DNA of 64,000 bases from Sipunculus nudus (taxonomy: Eukaryota; Annelida; Sipuncula; Golfingiida; Sipunculidae). The stretch is taken from positions 14,928,576 to 14,992,575 of the forward strand of contig CM049309.1 of assembly GCA_026874595.1 (NCBI GenBank), in the 5' to 3' direction. The notes under the pieces are model-generated. The model was not told the origin of the DNA. It saw only the letters and a list, made by a program, of their open reading frames with translations, and did not search any database. Below, piece after piece: positions 35,530 to 47,125 of this stretch; the first letter of the stretch is position 1, and each line of letters begins with the position of its first letter. Both the position numbers and the translations under genes were made by a program.

Positions 35530-36605
35530 GACAATACTGTGTCTAGCCGCCTTCAGCGACCAAACGTCTCTTGACTGGTGATGGGTCGACTGTTTTGTCG
35601 CCTCCCTATGTATGGAAATAAATGGTTTTTGTACACGATATATCGTATTTTCTGGAAAGGAATTTGTGTTACCAGTTCAGGCTATGGGCACTGTAGCATT
35701 AGAACATTTGCTGCGTTGTGCAAGTAACTTATGGGAACATAACTGTTATATATATTGGCATCTGGAAGTGTACGCTCTTTACACAGCACTTTACCTATAG
35801 ACCTACTACCTATATCGTAAGCGCTGTTTGTTATGACCTCGTATCCTGAATCTATACACCAGAGGGGAGCACTGTAGTTTGGTCCAATCAGATGAGACCC
35901 CGTGCTGGAACACAGAACGGTTTACCAGCCAAGCGAGGAATACACGAATCTAATGTTGTTCATTTCGTTTTGAGTGACAGCTCATCGCCCCGGCAACCGT
36001 TTGAACAGGCCACAGGCTCAGAGAGAATGGCCCACACGTGGTTCCTGGGCGGAGCCTGATGCCTGGCGAGTGTTTGTTGACTGGCATTTGGTTAGCTGCT
36101 GGTCACATCAGCAGTTTTTTTTCAGCAGACAAGCCACCTGGTGTTTAAGTGCATCATAAACTGTCAAAGCAGGAAGCGGGAAAATCAGTAGCTTCTTTAG
36201 ACGCGAATGGTTTCCGCTGCCTCGGGAGCGTACAGGGAGTGCTTTTACCTCAGTTTCGATGCTTTTTGTTTCAAGAAGACACGGACCATACTGCTCCTAG
36301 CCGCCATGACATAAGTAATTAGAACGTACGTATTTATAGCGACATATCTTTGTGTACTATTTCTGTATGCTGTTAAGGGATTACACGTATTTAAATTAAG
36401 AATATATATACGTGTAAGCGTACCATAACGAGACTGGGTCTACATAAATGATATTTTCGAGATAATTATAGGGTTTCTCCGTTTTACAGATATATATCGT
36501 ATATATGAGTTTTATTATCCCACCCAAGTGCATAGGTTGGGGTGGGGATTCATATGTATTTTCCGATATATCTAACATTTTAGTCACCCTTGGTGGCTAT
36601 ACGTA
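35530..36605 (+). repeat. Dispersed repeat, copy 1 (partner 46530-47125)
   Basis: The left part shares CAGCGACNAAACGTCT, TTTTGTCGCCTCCC and TATCGTATTTTCNGGAAA with 46530-46690. The right part (36500-36605) shares TCCCACCNAAGTGCAT, GATATATCTAACATTTTA and CTTGGTGGCTA with 47025-47120. Copy 1 is about 480 bases longer in the middle, suggesting an insertion here or deletion there. Function unknown. Confidence 0.65.
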
Positions 36606-37217
36606 CTGCGTCAGACATGTGACGGAGCTTTGCATAAACTCCTGTACACGCTTCGGCACCGTCCGTCAAATATGCTGATCTCTCTAGCAACTAACATGGC
36701 CCAAATCCATGCCACCTTTTTGCCATCCAAGAATCCCAGCGTGACTCGCGTTTTAGAAATCTATAGCCGCCCTTGCATAAGGGTAGGAACCCGGTGTAAC
36801 TAATGCAGTATTTTATCCCTCGGACAGAACAGCGTGATAACCGGGAGGTCTTGTCAGACGAGGATTAGTTCTCTTTACATCCCGGAGTTTTCTTATCTCT
36901 TGGACTGCGTGTGGTTTACAATAATTGTCCTCGAGTCACACAAATTGTAGCGGCCTGCCAATCATGGCTTCACCGTAGACATTAAGCTTGTTAGGTTAAA
37001 GTGGTCGTGTAAAATGTCTCCCGCGTCTCCACCAATGAATAATCCAGATAAACATTACGGTACTGTCTTAGTGAACTTGTCCAGGACTTTCCCCTAGAAA
37101 GCTTGTTTATAAGGTGTGCACTGATACCACCTAATTCAAAGGTACACTCAGACCAGGCGGTTTATTGACACAAGATGACAGGAACCGGGAGAGATGGATG
37201 TACAAGAGTGTGATTAT

Positions 37218-37424
37218 CAGAAGCGGATCCAGGAAGAGAGTCCAGAGAGTCAGGACATCCCCCCACCCTTTGCAGCAGCTGCAATCTTTTTATAAGTGTT
37301 TCAGACCCTTTTTTTTAAACCCCCCCCCCGCCCTTTACCGGACCTGGTGACTTTTTTTTAGGTTTTGTCGTTAGTCCTTCTGGGTTTGCACCCCTCCATT
37401 TCCTAAATCCTTGATCCGCCACTG
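37218..37424. mobile_element. MITE with CAGNNGCGGATCNAGGA ends, 207 bp
   Basis: Left end CAGAAGCGGATCCAGGA, right end inverse CAGTGGCGGATCAAGGA, with ATTAT directly repeated on both sides (37213-37217, 37425-37429). CAG...CTG ends suggest a hAT-like family, though the flanking duplication seen is 5 bp rather than 8. Confidence 0.75.
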
Positions 37425-37554
37425 ATTATCCAACAAAAAACGAGGAGTAGGATGAACTACGGGAGTAAATTAGACGTTTCTTGGTATTGCAGATGGCATA
37501 GTATGCCAAGACAATTAAGCCTCCCCCCCCCCCCAGATATATCTAATACTATCG

Positions 37555-38165
37555 ACAAACAACATTTCTCACCAAATATAGGAATATTCAAGGTCAAGAC
37601 CACTCTCATAGGCGCGAAAACAAGAAAAGGACAAATGGTGGCGCCACCTGTCTCCTACAGAAGACAAAGCCATCCAAGATCTTCGGTCAATTTGTGTTTT
37701 GGACCCATCCATGCATCTCTTATCGAGATATTGAAGATCTAGTGTGATTTTCACCAAATGTATAAATATTAAAGGTCATGGCCACTCTCATAGAAAAGGT
37801 TATGACCCCAATTTAAATATATCTCATTCTATAACCGATATCTATGTATATATGCACAATATAAAGGAAATCTGTCCGTCATTTTTTTTTTTACTTTTAA
37901 AGCTCACAGTACTGTCTAGTGGCAATGATGGGGGTATTAAAAGGCCCGGAAACAAGAAAAAGATAATAGGTAGCGCCACCAATTCCGGTACATGACAACG
38001 CTATCCAAGATCTTCGGTCAATTTGATTTTTGGATCAATCCATGGACGATTTCTTCGTTAAAGAATTTCTGGATTATCCCAAAAAATGAACCTATTTAAG
38101 GTCAAGATCATACTCCTAGTGAAAGTTCATGACCCCATTTTAAATAGACCTCGTTCTCATATCTA
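37555..38165 (+). repeat. Degenerate tandem repeat with two copies of CATCCAAGATCTTCGGTCAA
   Basis: GGCGCCACCTGTCTCCTACA...CCAAGATCTTCGGTCAATTTG (about 37633-37694) recurs as AGCGCCACCAATTCCGGTAC...CCAAGATCTTCGGTCAATTTG (about 37972-38023). CACCAAATATAGGAATATTCAAGGTCAAGACC and similar follow-on words recur up to 38120. Same style as the repeat at 30840. Frames here are not supported as genes. Confidence 0.65.
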
Positions 38166-38285
38166 TGCACATGACAAGTTTGGTAAAGAACCATGACATT
38201 TTATCGCGCAAAGAAGATTGATCTGCGGCGGCGGCGGCAGCCGGACTGTCATAAAATCTGGCAGAGAATCTCCCCGACTTTGTCT

Positions 38286-38442
38286 TGTTACGAAGACAAA
38301 TAAATTGAGGGGGAAATCCTGGGCCGATCCGGGAGTCGAAACGTGGTCTGTGGCGTACAAGTCCGGCGTACCAACTGATTCGCTGGAAAAGCATGCTTCA
38401 CTAGCGAGACAGTACGGTCCGCTTTTATGTCACCCCGTAACA
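38286..38442 (-). mobile_element. tRNA-derived SINE monomer, dimer 2 left
   Basis: 157-bp unit with TGTTACG...CGTAACA edges, same orientation as the copies at 11 kb. The minus strand has tRNA-like A- and B-box regions, with the B box degraded (GTTTCGACTCC). Confidence 0.75.
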
Positions 38443-38514
38443 CACCCCCTCTTAAGAGCGTTCTGCTATCAGAACAAGACTAAGTTAACCGTCACGTTAG
38501 ACGAGCCCCCATTT

Positions 38515-38670
38515 TGTAACTAAGAGAAATTTTTGAGGGGAAAATCCTGGGCTGATCCGGGAGTCGAACCCTGGTCGGCGGCGTACAAGTCCGTCGTACC
38601 AACCGCTTCGCTAGAAAAGCAGGCTTCACTAGCGAGACAGTTCGGTCCGCTTTTCTGTCACCCCGTAACA
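38515..38670 (-). mobile_element. tRNA-derived SINE monomer, dimer 2 right
   Basis: 156-bp unit with a perfect B box GGTTCGACTCC and A-box-like TAGCGAAGCGGTTGG on the minus strand. The left heptamer has decayed to TGTAACT, the right is CGTAACA. The spacer to its partner shares CCTCTTAAGAG and CTGCTATCAGAAC with the pair at 11 kb. Confidence 0.75.
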
Positions 38671-39184
38671 GTCTGGGGATACAAATATGTGTTGTTGATT
38701 CCACGGAATATTAAATATTGTCATTAATATTGGAATGTTCAACTTACCTTTTCCAGATCTTTTAATATTACAAAGAATTACAGATTAAAAAAAAAAAAGA
38801 AAATTTGTTGCTATAGTTGCTTAAACTACTATGCTTAGCTCTCGATTGGTTAACAAATTTAACTATTCTTCAATCTGATATTCTTCAACTTGAAGTTCTA
38901 CGATTCATGGACGGAAGTAGAACACATTTTTGTACGAAATCATATTATATAATTGTACGAAATTAATCATCTGAAAAATCATCTGTCTGTGAAGGAATCA
39001 GGTACCTTGGCAGCAATTAAGAACTAAAACGACAGCATGCATTGCAGAATAATTGAGAATCACACACAATTAAATGATTTTTTTTATATTTTCAGACATG
39101 TTCACTTAAGTAAGGGGACCAGGGACGCTTTGATGACAGGATATTGATTACAGGTACCGAGAGACCTAAAACACACTAATTAAA

Positions 39185-39300
39185 CCGGGTTTACATATAA
39201 CGGTACTTCTACGAAACGTCTGCGTTACGTTTACGATACGATGAAAACGCATGCGTAACGCCGACGTAACGTTATGTGTACACAAGTACGACGTAGATTT
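39185..39300. repeat. Imperfect palindrome rich in CGTAACG
   Basis: TTTACATATAACGGTAC near the left is roughly inverted by GTAACGTTATGTGTACA at the right, with several GTTACG/CGTAAC words between and a central CGCATGCG. Probably a small inverted-repeat element. Confidence 0.4.
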
Positions 39301-42300
39301 ATCTTCGGGGGAAGGGAGTGGGGTGGGGTGGAGAGAGGGATTCAGAGGTCTAGGTTAGTGCTTCTTTTAATGAAAACTACATATATAAACACGAGCTCCT
39401 GATTTGTTGAACAGTGTCATGAAGATTCTAAAAATGTACCTGAGGCCGGCAAGCCATGGCACACGGCCACAAGATTTAAGAAGGTTTAAAATTATAAATG
39501 TTGGATTTTGGCATTAGATATTCCATCTCATATTAGGCCTTAACCTCCTTATCCACTCTAGTGTCAAACCTTGTGATCACGTTGGAGTTTGACAGAATAA
39601 TCGCAAACTATTAATTGGCGCCCAGAGGTGGAACAGACTATAGTAGGAGCGAAAACCTCAAGTTTCCGACGAGTGCGCCTTTCGGGGATTCCTCATGATA
39701 ATCCCGTGTTTCCGCCATGTTATGCGATCCGATACCAGTACATTGTACCTAGCATATTGACAGCATTAAAAAATTATCATTATTATTTTTTTTTTTTAAA
39801 AAAAAAGGTCAGCCAGTTGGAGGTGGGGGTGCTGTAACTTGATAACAGCTGCAAATAATTCGATCATTTTTTTTCCAATAAGCGGGACATAAATATTTAT
39901 CTGAAATCCAGACATTGATATACAGATTAAAAGCAGTAATCAAAGCTTCTCTCTATAAAAGGAAATTGTTCACAAAAGTATGTTGGTAAGGTAGCCATGT
40001 TTTTAATAACAAATATGTTATCGAAGACATCAAATCCCCGAAAGGATGATCTCTGCTGTGTACGTCATCACACCTGTCACGGTACAACCCCATCCCAGGT
40101 CAGCTCCAGTACAAAGCCACCCGCTTATACAGATCAATAGCTTCATTATAATGAAAAAGCCGTAACAGTGGGGAAATCCTTTGAATTTAATTTTAAGGTG
40201 ATCAAGATTACCTCCAAAATTTAATTAAATGTTCCTTGTGTTTTTTTTTCGTAACCCTCCACAAAATTCAACAGAATCTGTTCAAGACTTTTGCGTAAAT
40301 TTGCTGACAGAAAAAAACCAAGGGTATTATACATCTCGCCATCTGATGGAGGTATAATTAAACATTTATCGAGGGCGATAAAAAGTAAAACACTCACAGT
40401 CAGTCGGGGATAACACAACTGCAGTATGATCCTTGGATTTTTGTGATAACACTGGGAAACTGAGTGAACAATGTGTCCAAGTCGGTATCTGTAAAATATA
40501 CTCAAAACGAAATCAGTACCGCAAATCTGTTACGTCACAAAGTATCCTGAAAACCCTTGAATGCATTCTCCACTGGACAATTTAACAATCCGATAGTCAG
40601 TTTCGCATTTTGAGCCTCGCTGACAAATAAATTTCTATATTTAAGCCACGGAAACTTACTAAAAAGCCTTTTAACAGTAACATATTAATAGCATCTCTAC
40701 CGAACACTGACTCATCACGGAAGCTGTTGCTTAGAAACCAAGAGGACGAAGCAGCGCTTAATGACAGATTTGTTGGAATTATTTGATCCTCCAAGATATC
40801 ATTTCACAAAGATTTGTAAAAAAACGTTTCACATAATTCTTGGTGTCATAAGCCCTGATGTCCCTTTTAGAATCAATCCGATAAATTATGTTAATTAGTT
40901 TACCTGCCTTTTCGGACATGACTTCAACCAGGTCGGACGGAGGTTTACTTTTACCCATGCTGTCTGACCTTTCGTCTGTTTACTGGTTTGTGTGAAGAAA
41001 GATTCACCTGATATTGATGGACTTCTAGGAGATTTGAGTTTCTTATAGTCCTCAAGGAGTAGTGGTTCAGATTTTCGCACTGAGCGGGGTAGTACAAGAC
41101 ATTTTTAACTGTTAGACCGTCTGGAACTTTATTATAAAACATCACCCCCTGTGCTGACATTTGTTGGAATATTTTATTACAGTTTCAAATATATTGCCCT
41201 ACCATGAAAGTGTCCATTTTGGAGGCGGTCGTATGATTTGGTTTATTTTTCATATTCTAGGTATACTGTCTTTGGTGTGTGCCTGTGATACTGGACACAC
41301 AGTGGTGTCACTTGACGAGCATTACCTACGAAGTAAACAGGTCAGCAACAGAATTCTCGAGGCTTCCTGCCACGTTGTCGTAATCCATAACTAGAAATCT
41401 GCATTCTAAAGAATGCAAGCAGCCTCCGCCATGAAGGGGGTGCCTGTTCTGCAGGATGCTCTCAAAACCGTGTTTGCATACACTTATTCGGTCCATATTC
41501 CCATAGTCATTCATGTATTAGTGACTCTACATTTGTGAAAAATCTTTGATGACGTTCCTAAATCTGTTCCGGATCTACACCAAAGTCTTATCGATTCTTC
41601 ATTGGAAATATTCCCGAAATGCCTAGAAACTTTCATCAGGTTCCGTTCAAGATTGCGCGAGTTATTTTGTGAACAAACACACACACACGAAAGGGGAGAA
41701 CGCATACCCTCCTGGCGCTACTAGCCACTTTCCGCCGATGTAATTCTGAGACCATAAAATTATGGTGTTTCAGTCACGTGTTACAATGGACAGACATGGT
41801 TCCAGTTCTGGCTTCATTGCCCAGTTCAGAGGCTAGAAACTCTACAGAGTGAAGCTCATAGGTTCATGAGGCCTCAGATAGACCAATGTACATACCGTTT
41901 CATGAAATTGCAGTTAAATAAACGTTTACTATTGGTACAAGTTGCACTCTTGCTTGAAAATACAGCAGTATCAAAGGGTTACTTTAAACAAACAACCCTC
42001 CATCATACTCTAAGTTAAATTCTAACCACAACTTCTTTTATATATTAACAACCGATCCCACTTAAATGAAATCTGGTGAACTGTTATTTCCACTAAATTG
42101 AAACAATATGCAAGGTCCCACATTTCCTATCTCTTATGTATTAAATTAGCACTTTACCTAAAACAGTTAAAATCGGAAGCTTCGGATATTTGAAACTAAT
42201 TTTTCTGAAAATGTGTCTGCACCTTCTGCCAATTCAGACCTTTTACTGCGTGTAAGTCATTAATTACCCATGATGCGCTATCGCCCGGGCCGGTACGTTT

Positions 42301-42660
42301 TGTGGTTTTCACACTTCAACCTTTAAAAATACACAGAAAAGAGCGACTTACAGGACATCGCACCAAGGAAGTCACATGAACTAACTTCCGGGAAATAGAG
42401 CGTTGTTTATGACATCCCGGTTAGTTCTCTGGTTAAACAAAGTGAAAACTTACTAACAACCGCTGTTTTAGTTTGTGAGTCAACATAACATGTACACGTA
42501 TGTGTACTTGCACATGCATATTTTGTTGTTGGAAGTAACCGCCTCCATTTTTCATGCTAGCTTTAAAAAGTATGTTCATCTGCAGAATTCCATTTCCGAT
42601 CATATCAGACTACATGATATTATAGTAGCACACGTTTACTCTAGCTTTATATCTTGGTGT
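39301..42660. other. Non-coding stretch
   Basis: No repeat partner or RNA gene recognised. Minus-strand frames at 40221-40505, 40597-40794 and 40895-41160 lack recognisable domains and splice context. Confidence 0.35.
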
Positions 42661-42664
42661 AACC

Positions 42665-42905
42665 TAGGCCCGGCGAGTACTGCACTTTTGGGCCAGGGGT
42701 TTATTTATATCCCATTGAGGACCCCCCGGAAGGCGTATTCGTTGTAAGTGAAACATGGCCGTTGGACACGGGCTTGCCATTAATCCCACAGAGCACACAT
42801 CCTGGGTGAAGGCAACCCTGAAAAATCTCACCGCCTCGGCTGAGATTTGAACTCACGATATCTGAGCATCGTGCTCTTCCCCCGAGTTTTCTGTTGACTG
42901 ATTGT
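42665..42905 (-). mobile_element. tRNA-derived SINE, copy 2
   Basis: Minus strand has a B-box-like GAGTTCAAATCTC followed by AGCCGAGGCGGTGAGATTTT, matching copy 1 at 1925-2205. Its 5' (right) end abuts the inverted LINE fragment at 42905. Confidence 0.7.
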
Positions 42906-43020
42906 TAGACTGAAGGGGTTGCAAGCATCTTAAAACTTGTTCCATAATCTTTGGAGCCCTTCCTGCGTGTGTGATGCAATGGCTTTGTCGTCGGCGAATA
43001 GCCACCGTTCTGGTCTTGGT
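42905..43020 (-). pseudogene. Non-LTR reverse transcriptase fragment, inverted relative to its 3' part
   Basis: Minus-strand translation reads LFADDKAIASHTQEGL, then LQRLWNKF, the reverse transcriptase catalytic-box region with the two aspartates of (F/Y)xDD. An internal stop follows. The same kind of LINE continues in the opposite orientation from 43021, so this 5' piece is inverted. A non-functional relic. Confidence 0.7.
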
Positions 43021-43850
43021 CTTTGAGCGACACTGAGATCAAGAAACGTATAGGCAAGGCATCAACAACACTCGCCAAACTCAACATGAGAGTCTGGGAA
43101 CCAAACACCAGACTGTCCCAACCAAGATCAAAGCGTACCAGGCCTGTGTCGTCAGCACCCTGCCATACGGCAGCGAATCTTGGGCCACCTACAGCACACA
43201 AGTGAAGAAACTTCACGGTTTTCACATGCAATGTCTACGCAGAATCCTCGGTATTACCTGGTAAGACAAGACCTCTAACAATGACGTCCTGACAAAGGCT
43301 GGTATACCATTCATGTTCACGCTCCTGCGTCAAAGACGCCTACGCTGGTTAGGCCATGTACATAAAATGGATGACGGGCGTATACCAAAGGATATGCTGT
43401 ACAGCGTGCTTGTTTCCGGGAAGCGCAAAAAGAGCCGTCCAGATCTGCGATTCAAGGATGTGTGCAAACGCGACATGAAAGCTTGTTTCATTGACCCCAA
43501 CATGTGGGAAACAATGGCCAGCGATTGTCACCAAGGGCTTGAACACAGGCGAACAAAACATCCGAGCCTCATCTGATGATAAAAGGGTGAAAAGGAAAAC
43601 CAGTAAACAACAGGACCAACCGGAAACAAACAATGCATAGGTCTTCACGTGCGAGGGCTGCAACAGACACTGCAAGTCCAGGATTGGTTTCTCCAGCCAC
43701 ATAAGGCGATGCTCCTCAATAACCTCTCAAGGCGCTTCTCAATGTGTACAGACTGACGGTACCATGGCTCTAGCCCTTGACCACATAGGTGGTTCCGAGT
43801 CTAACCACACAACTGCCCCTTCCCACAGAAAAAGTGGATATAAATTTTCC
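43021..43850 (+). pseudogene. LINE ORF2 3' end with C-terminal zinc-finger-like motif (degenerate)
   Basis: Frames in order: LSDTEIKKRIGKASTTLAKL (from about 43020), then after a frameshift near 43110 a piece with YGSESWATYSTQVKKLHGF and LRRILGITW, an in-frame stop near 43262, then RQRRLRWLGHVHKMDDGRIP (43330 onward) ending about 43575. After another shift FTCEGCNRHCKSRIGFSSH (about 43641-43700) forms a C-x2-C-x12-H-type finger. The order (thumb region, RLRWLGHV block, finger) is typical of many invertebrate LINE ORF2 C-termini. Two frameshifts and a stop make it a pseudogene. Confidence 0.75.
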
Positions 43851-45006
43851 CACTAACTGATTTAAGTTCACCAATGTTAGACAGGCGATGCAAACCCCAA
43901 GAGACTTGCTTGAACTGCATTTGTTTTGAGATAACCAAGTTAAGATCTCAAGAGAAAAAAAATTATGTTGTAAATTCTCGTGCCATTAATGTGTATTTCG
44001 ATAATCAAAATAATTAAACAATGATTAAAATAATTAAATATTCAAAATAAAAGGCTGAAAATTAATATAAAGTTTGCAATAATACTTATATTTAATTATA
44101 CAAAGCAAATGTGCCACAACCACCATGAATTAATTAAGGTATATATGCATGGATGAAATAGAAAAGTATTTGGCACAACCAGTCTTGATAACTTAAAAAT
44201 GTGATAAAAATCAACGAGACAACCGAATTTAAGGACAATCTTTGCACTCCTACTGGGACGTGTTATCCGAAGCATCAATTTCAGGAATGAAGAGGCCATA
44301 TTCTAAGTCTATGTCAAAGTTTTAATTCTGTGTCCGTAACAATTCTGATGTATACTGACCGGCTGATTTAACTATTTTTTGCTATCTAGGTTATGTGTGA
44401 GAATTATACACGAACGTATATTTTCTTTTTCATTGAATGTACGTTTTTTTTTGTTCAGCTGATTGTAACGCCAAAAAAAGTTTCATTTTCAATTAAAGGG
44501 CTTAAGAAGGGTAAATATATGCTTTGCTCTGCTTCTAAAAAACTAGGTCACCGTCACAATGACGTTATTTTCGACTTCTTAAGAGAAGTAAAGGCAAATC
44601 TGTCAGCAAGCCAAATTGCAAACTCTTAACGGCATCAATCGTCGGAATGGCATACCTGTTAAGAAAGATCGGCCGGGCGGTCAGACCGCCTGACTAAAGG
44701 ATGGAGGGAAGACGGACAAAGACCGATCCGTAAAAGTCAAAATGATTTGATATAGCGAGGTCAAAGAAATTTGCTAGAGGGCAGGGATGATTGTGTACAA
44801 AAATTAATTTAAGGGTATAAGAAATATATCAAACAGCAAAGTAACGTTAAAATGACCATATATCGGCATGCTTAGAATTGTGGTTGTATTGTTTACTTAT
44901 TAGGGAATGATATTTTCAGACGAGACTTTCAGAGTGGTCTATAAGCGGGGATGGTCAAGTTGGTGAGGAGGCAATCACGGGGATTTACATTCCAGGAACA
45001 CGTGAG
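43851..45006. other. Intergenic, AT-rich
   Basis: Downstream of the GT92 gene. Contains a GGTGGTC-like block near 44930-44975. A plus-strand frame at 44393-44629 has no recognisable family. Confidence 0.4.
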
Positions 45007-46353
45007 TTAATGTAACGAGAGTAATTTTATTTTGCTTACATAATGTTTCACAATATCCGTTTGATAGTTCAAAGCGGTTTTGTCTGTGTAACCACAAAAC
45101 CTGAAATCGTATTTTCTATAATGCTGAAGCACCGCTATGGACGGTGGTATAAGTACCGGCGCTACATAACCGGTTACAGCTTTCTCGATACGGTGAATTC
45201 CTAACTCCACCACTCTCCTTGGGTTCACTAATACTTTAGTCCATGTTTGATACGGGAAGAAATCACTGCGTATAACCTTTCTGATACTAAGCAGATCAGG
45301 TGGAACTCTATTCTCCTCGTGCGGTTTGAGACAAAATATTACATTTGCAAACCGATAACCAGCAGCATTTGAGTTGAACAAAGTCAAGCTCTTGACAAGG
45401 TCGGTGTAGGTTTTAGGTTTCCTGGCACGGGGTATGATCAGTTCATCGGGGTCTAAGTATGCTATATATTTGTAACGGTACATGTTTCTGTACATGCAGT
45501 CATTAACCTGAACAAGTTGTCCTCTGTCGCGTATTAAAGTGCTATTGAGAGGTGGTTTGTATGATTGTATCTCCAACAGTCCAATATCTACGTAATGCCC
45601 AAGTGTACGCTTCATTGAATCACTGACATCCTCAGTGTCGTATAAAATTACTTTATCCGCCCCTAGGAGGGTCTGCCATTCCATAAACTCAACAATTCTC
45701 TGTGGAATGAGAGGTCCAAATACTGTCTTCATACAAACCAGCACTCCATTGGTTAGATCTGTCTCTGGAACCCTTGAATACTGAACAGGTATGACGTCAC
45801 TTGTCTGTGCGCATGATGTTTGGGATAAAGACACGGCTTTTGGGATCTGGTTCGAGTGTTCTTTGCAGTAAACGAAATAAGGTTTAAAAGAGAATCCTTT
45901 GTGCATCTCTGGCAGCATGATATTGAACACTGACAGCGTGGCTGGGACGGATATGACGTGACCGGAAGCGTAGTGTAACTGACAATAGAGGCTGCCGACT
46001 CCTTCTGCGGCCACGCCCATCACGCGTATTATCTTGTTATCTGCATCTCTGTCGTCAAAATATGCTGAGTAAATATATAAGTCCGTATTCTGCACTTTCT
46101 TGAAATGGCCATCTTTTGGGAAGAGTTCTTGATAGACACCAGGCGCTACCTCATGGTCACAAAGCAGAGGGATTTGATTCTGTACTCTCTTAGTTTGACT
46201 GTTCCGCCGTCGAACGTGGATCAGCTCTATTTGACTAAGCATGTATAAGACTGAACAGAAACCGAAGAGGAAAACTGCTCCTGGGATCACAATTGTTTCC
46301 TTCTGTCCAGCTCTGCGACATATTCCCTTCCAACGAAAAATTCGCCAGCGCAT
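45007..46353 (-). CDS. GT92 family (DUF23) glycosyltransferase, type II membrane protein
   Basis: A complete 448-aa frame with ATG, stop and no interruption. Residues 1-20 are basic and short, 21-41 form a single hydrophobic segment (IVIPGAVFLFGFCSVLYMLS), and the rest is lumenal, the type II layout of Golgi glycosyltransferases. The GT92 core is clear: RIVEFMEWQTLLGADKVILY (219-238) and YIAYLDPDELIIPR (296-309), in which DPDE (301-304) is the acidic nucleotide-sugar/metal site, plus the later WTKVLVNP and C-terminal HYRKYDFRFC regions. One N-glycosylation sequon is seen at N270. Characterised relatives such as C. elegans GALT-1 transfer galactose from UDP-Gal to fucose on N-glycan cores; donor and acceptor here are inferred. 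An acceptor-like TTTATATTTATAG lies 10 bases upstream of the ATG, so a non-coding 5' exon with a single coding exon is likely. Intergenic repeats flank it on both sides. Confidence 0.92.
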   Translation of the reverse strand: MRWRIFRWKGICRRAGQKETIVIPGAVFLFGFCSVLYMLSQIELIHVRRRNSQTKRVQNQIPLLCDHEVAPGVYQELFPKDGHFKKVQNTDLYIYSAYFDDRDADNKIIRVMGVAAEGVGSLYCQLHYASGHVISVPATLSVFNIMLPEMHKGFSFKPYFVYCKEHSNQIPKAVSLSQTSCAQTSDVIPVQYSRVPETDLTNGVLVCMKTVFGPLIPQRIVEFMEWQTLLGADKVILYDTEDVSDSMKRTLGHYVDIGLLEIQSYKPPLNSTLIRDRGQLVQVNDCMYRNMYRYKYIAYLDPDELIIPRARKPKTYTDLVKSLTLFNSNAAGYRFANVIFCLKPHEENRVPPDLLSIRKVIRSDFFPYQTWTKVLVNPRRVVELGIHRIEKAVTGYVAPVLIPPSIAVLQHYRKYDFRFCGYTDKTALNYQTDIVKHYVSKIKLLSLH

Positions 46354-46366
46354 CCTGCATCTCCTA
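46354..46366 (-). promoter_or_regulatory. Probable 3' splice site in the GT92 5' leader
   Basis: On the minus strand TTTATATTTATAG is followed by GAGATGCAGG and then the GT92 start ATG. A pyrimidine/AT tract ending in AG this close to the start suggests a 5' UTR intron. The matching donor exon was not located. Confidence 0.35.
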
Positions 46367-46529
46367 TAAATATAAATATGTCATTTAAAATAATTATATA
46401 TCATTACTTAACGATATATAGGGTTTACATCTCTAAATAATATTTGTATATGGAATATTACGCTCGTAGCAGTATGGGTCTATATAAACGCCTTTTCCGT
46501 TGATCGGACCGAAAGTATTAAGCTAAGAT

Positions 46530-47125
46530 TTCATTAGCCGCATGCAGCGACGAAACGTCTTGCACCGTTAACAGACTACTGTTTCGTCGCCTCCCCATAT
46601 ATACAGAGATATTTGTGGTATTTGACCATGATACTATCGTATTTTCCGGAAAAGGAGGTGTTATTTTCAGTTTCACGGATGGGGCGACATAAAAACTTCT
46701 TCACCATGGCAAAAGTATCTTATTTTAAATACAACTGCAACATATTGGCAACTATAAGTGCATTTTACTTTAGTTATTGTGTATTTTGGTCTAAGAAGAA
46801 GGTCGTTGTGCTCAAAACTGCCATGACAGAAGCAGTTAGAATGTATACATATAGCGCAACAATGTTTTGTGTTCTTGTCCCGTTTTATAAGAGTTATAGA
46901 CTTAATTAAGCAAGTATTTTATGCAATTTGATTATCATAACAGATTTTTGTCTTTAAAAAATGAAATACACGAGTTACTGAGGAGTTTTCTCCCTTTAAT
47001 AGACACAGATCATACCGAGCTTAGAATCCCACCAAAGTGCATCATGGGGTGGTGACTACAAATTGTACTCTCAGATATATCTAACATTTTATAGTCACGC
47101 TTGGTGGCTAAGATTTCATATGCAC
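46530..47125 (+). repeat. Dispersed repeat, copy 2 (partner 35530-36605)
   Basis: See 35530-36605 for shared words. It begins about 180 bases upstream of the GT92 start, so the gene's promoter region may overlap it. The 98-aa frame at 46613-46909 lies within it. Confidence 0.65.
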
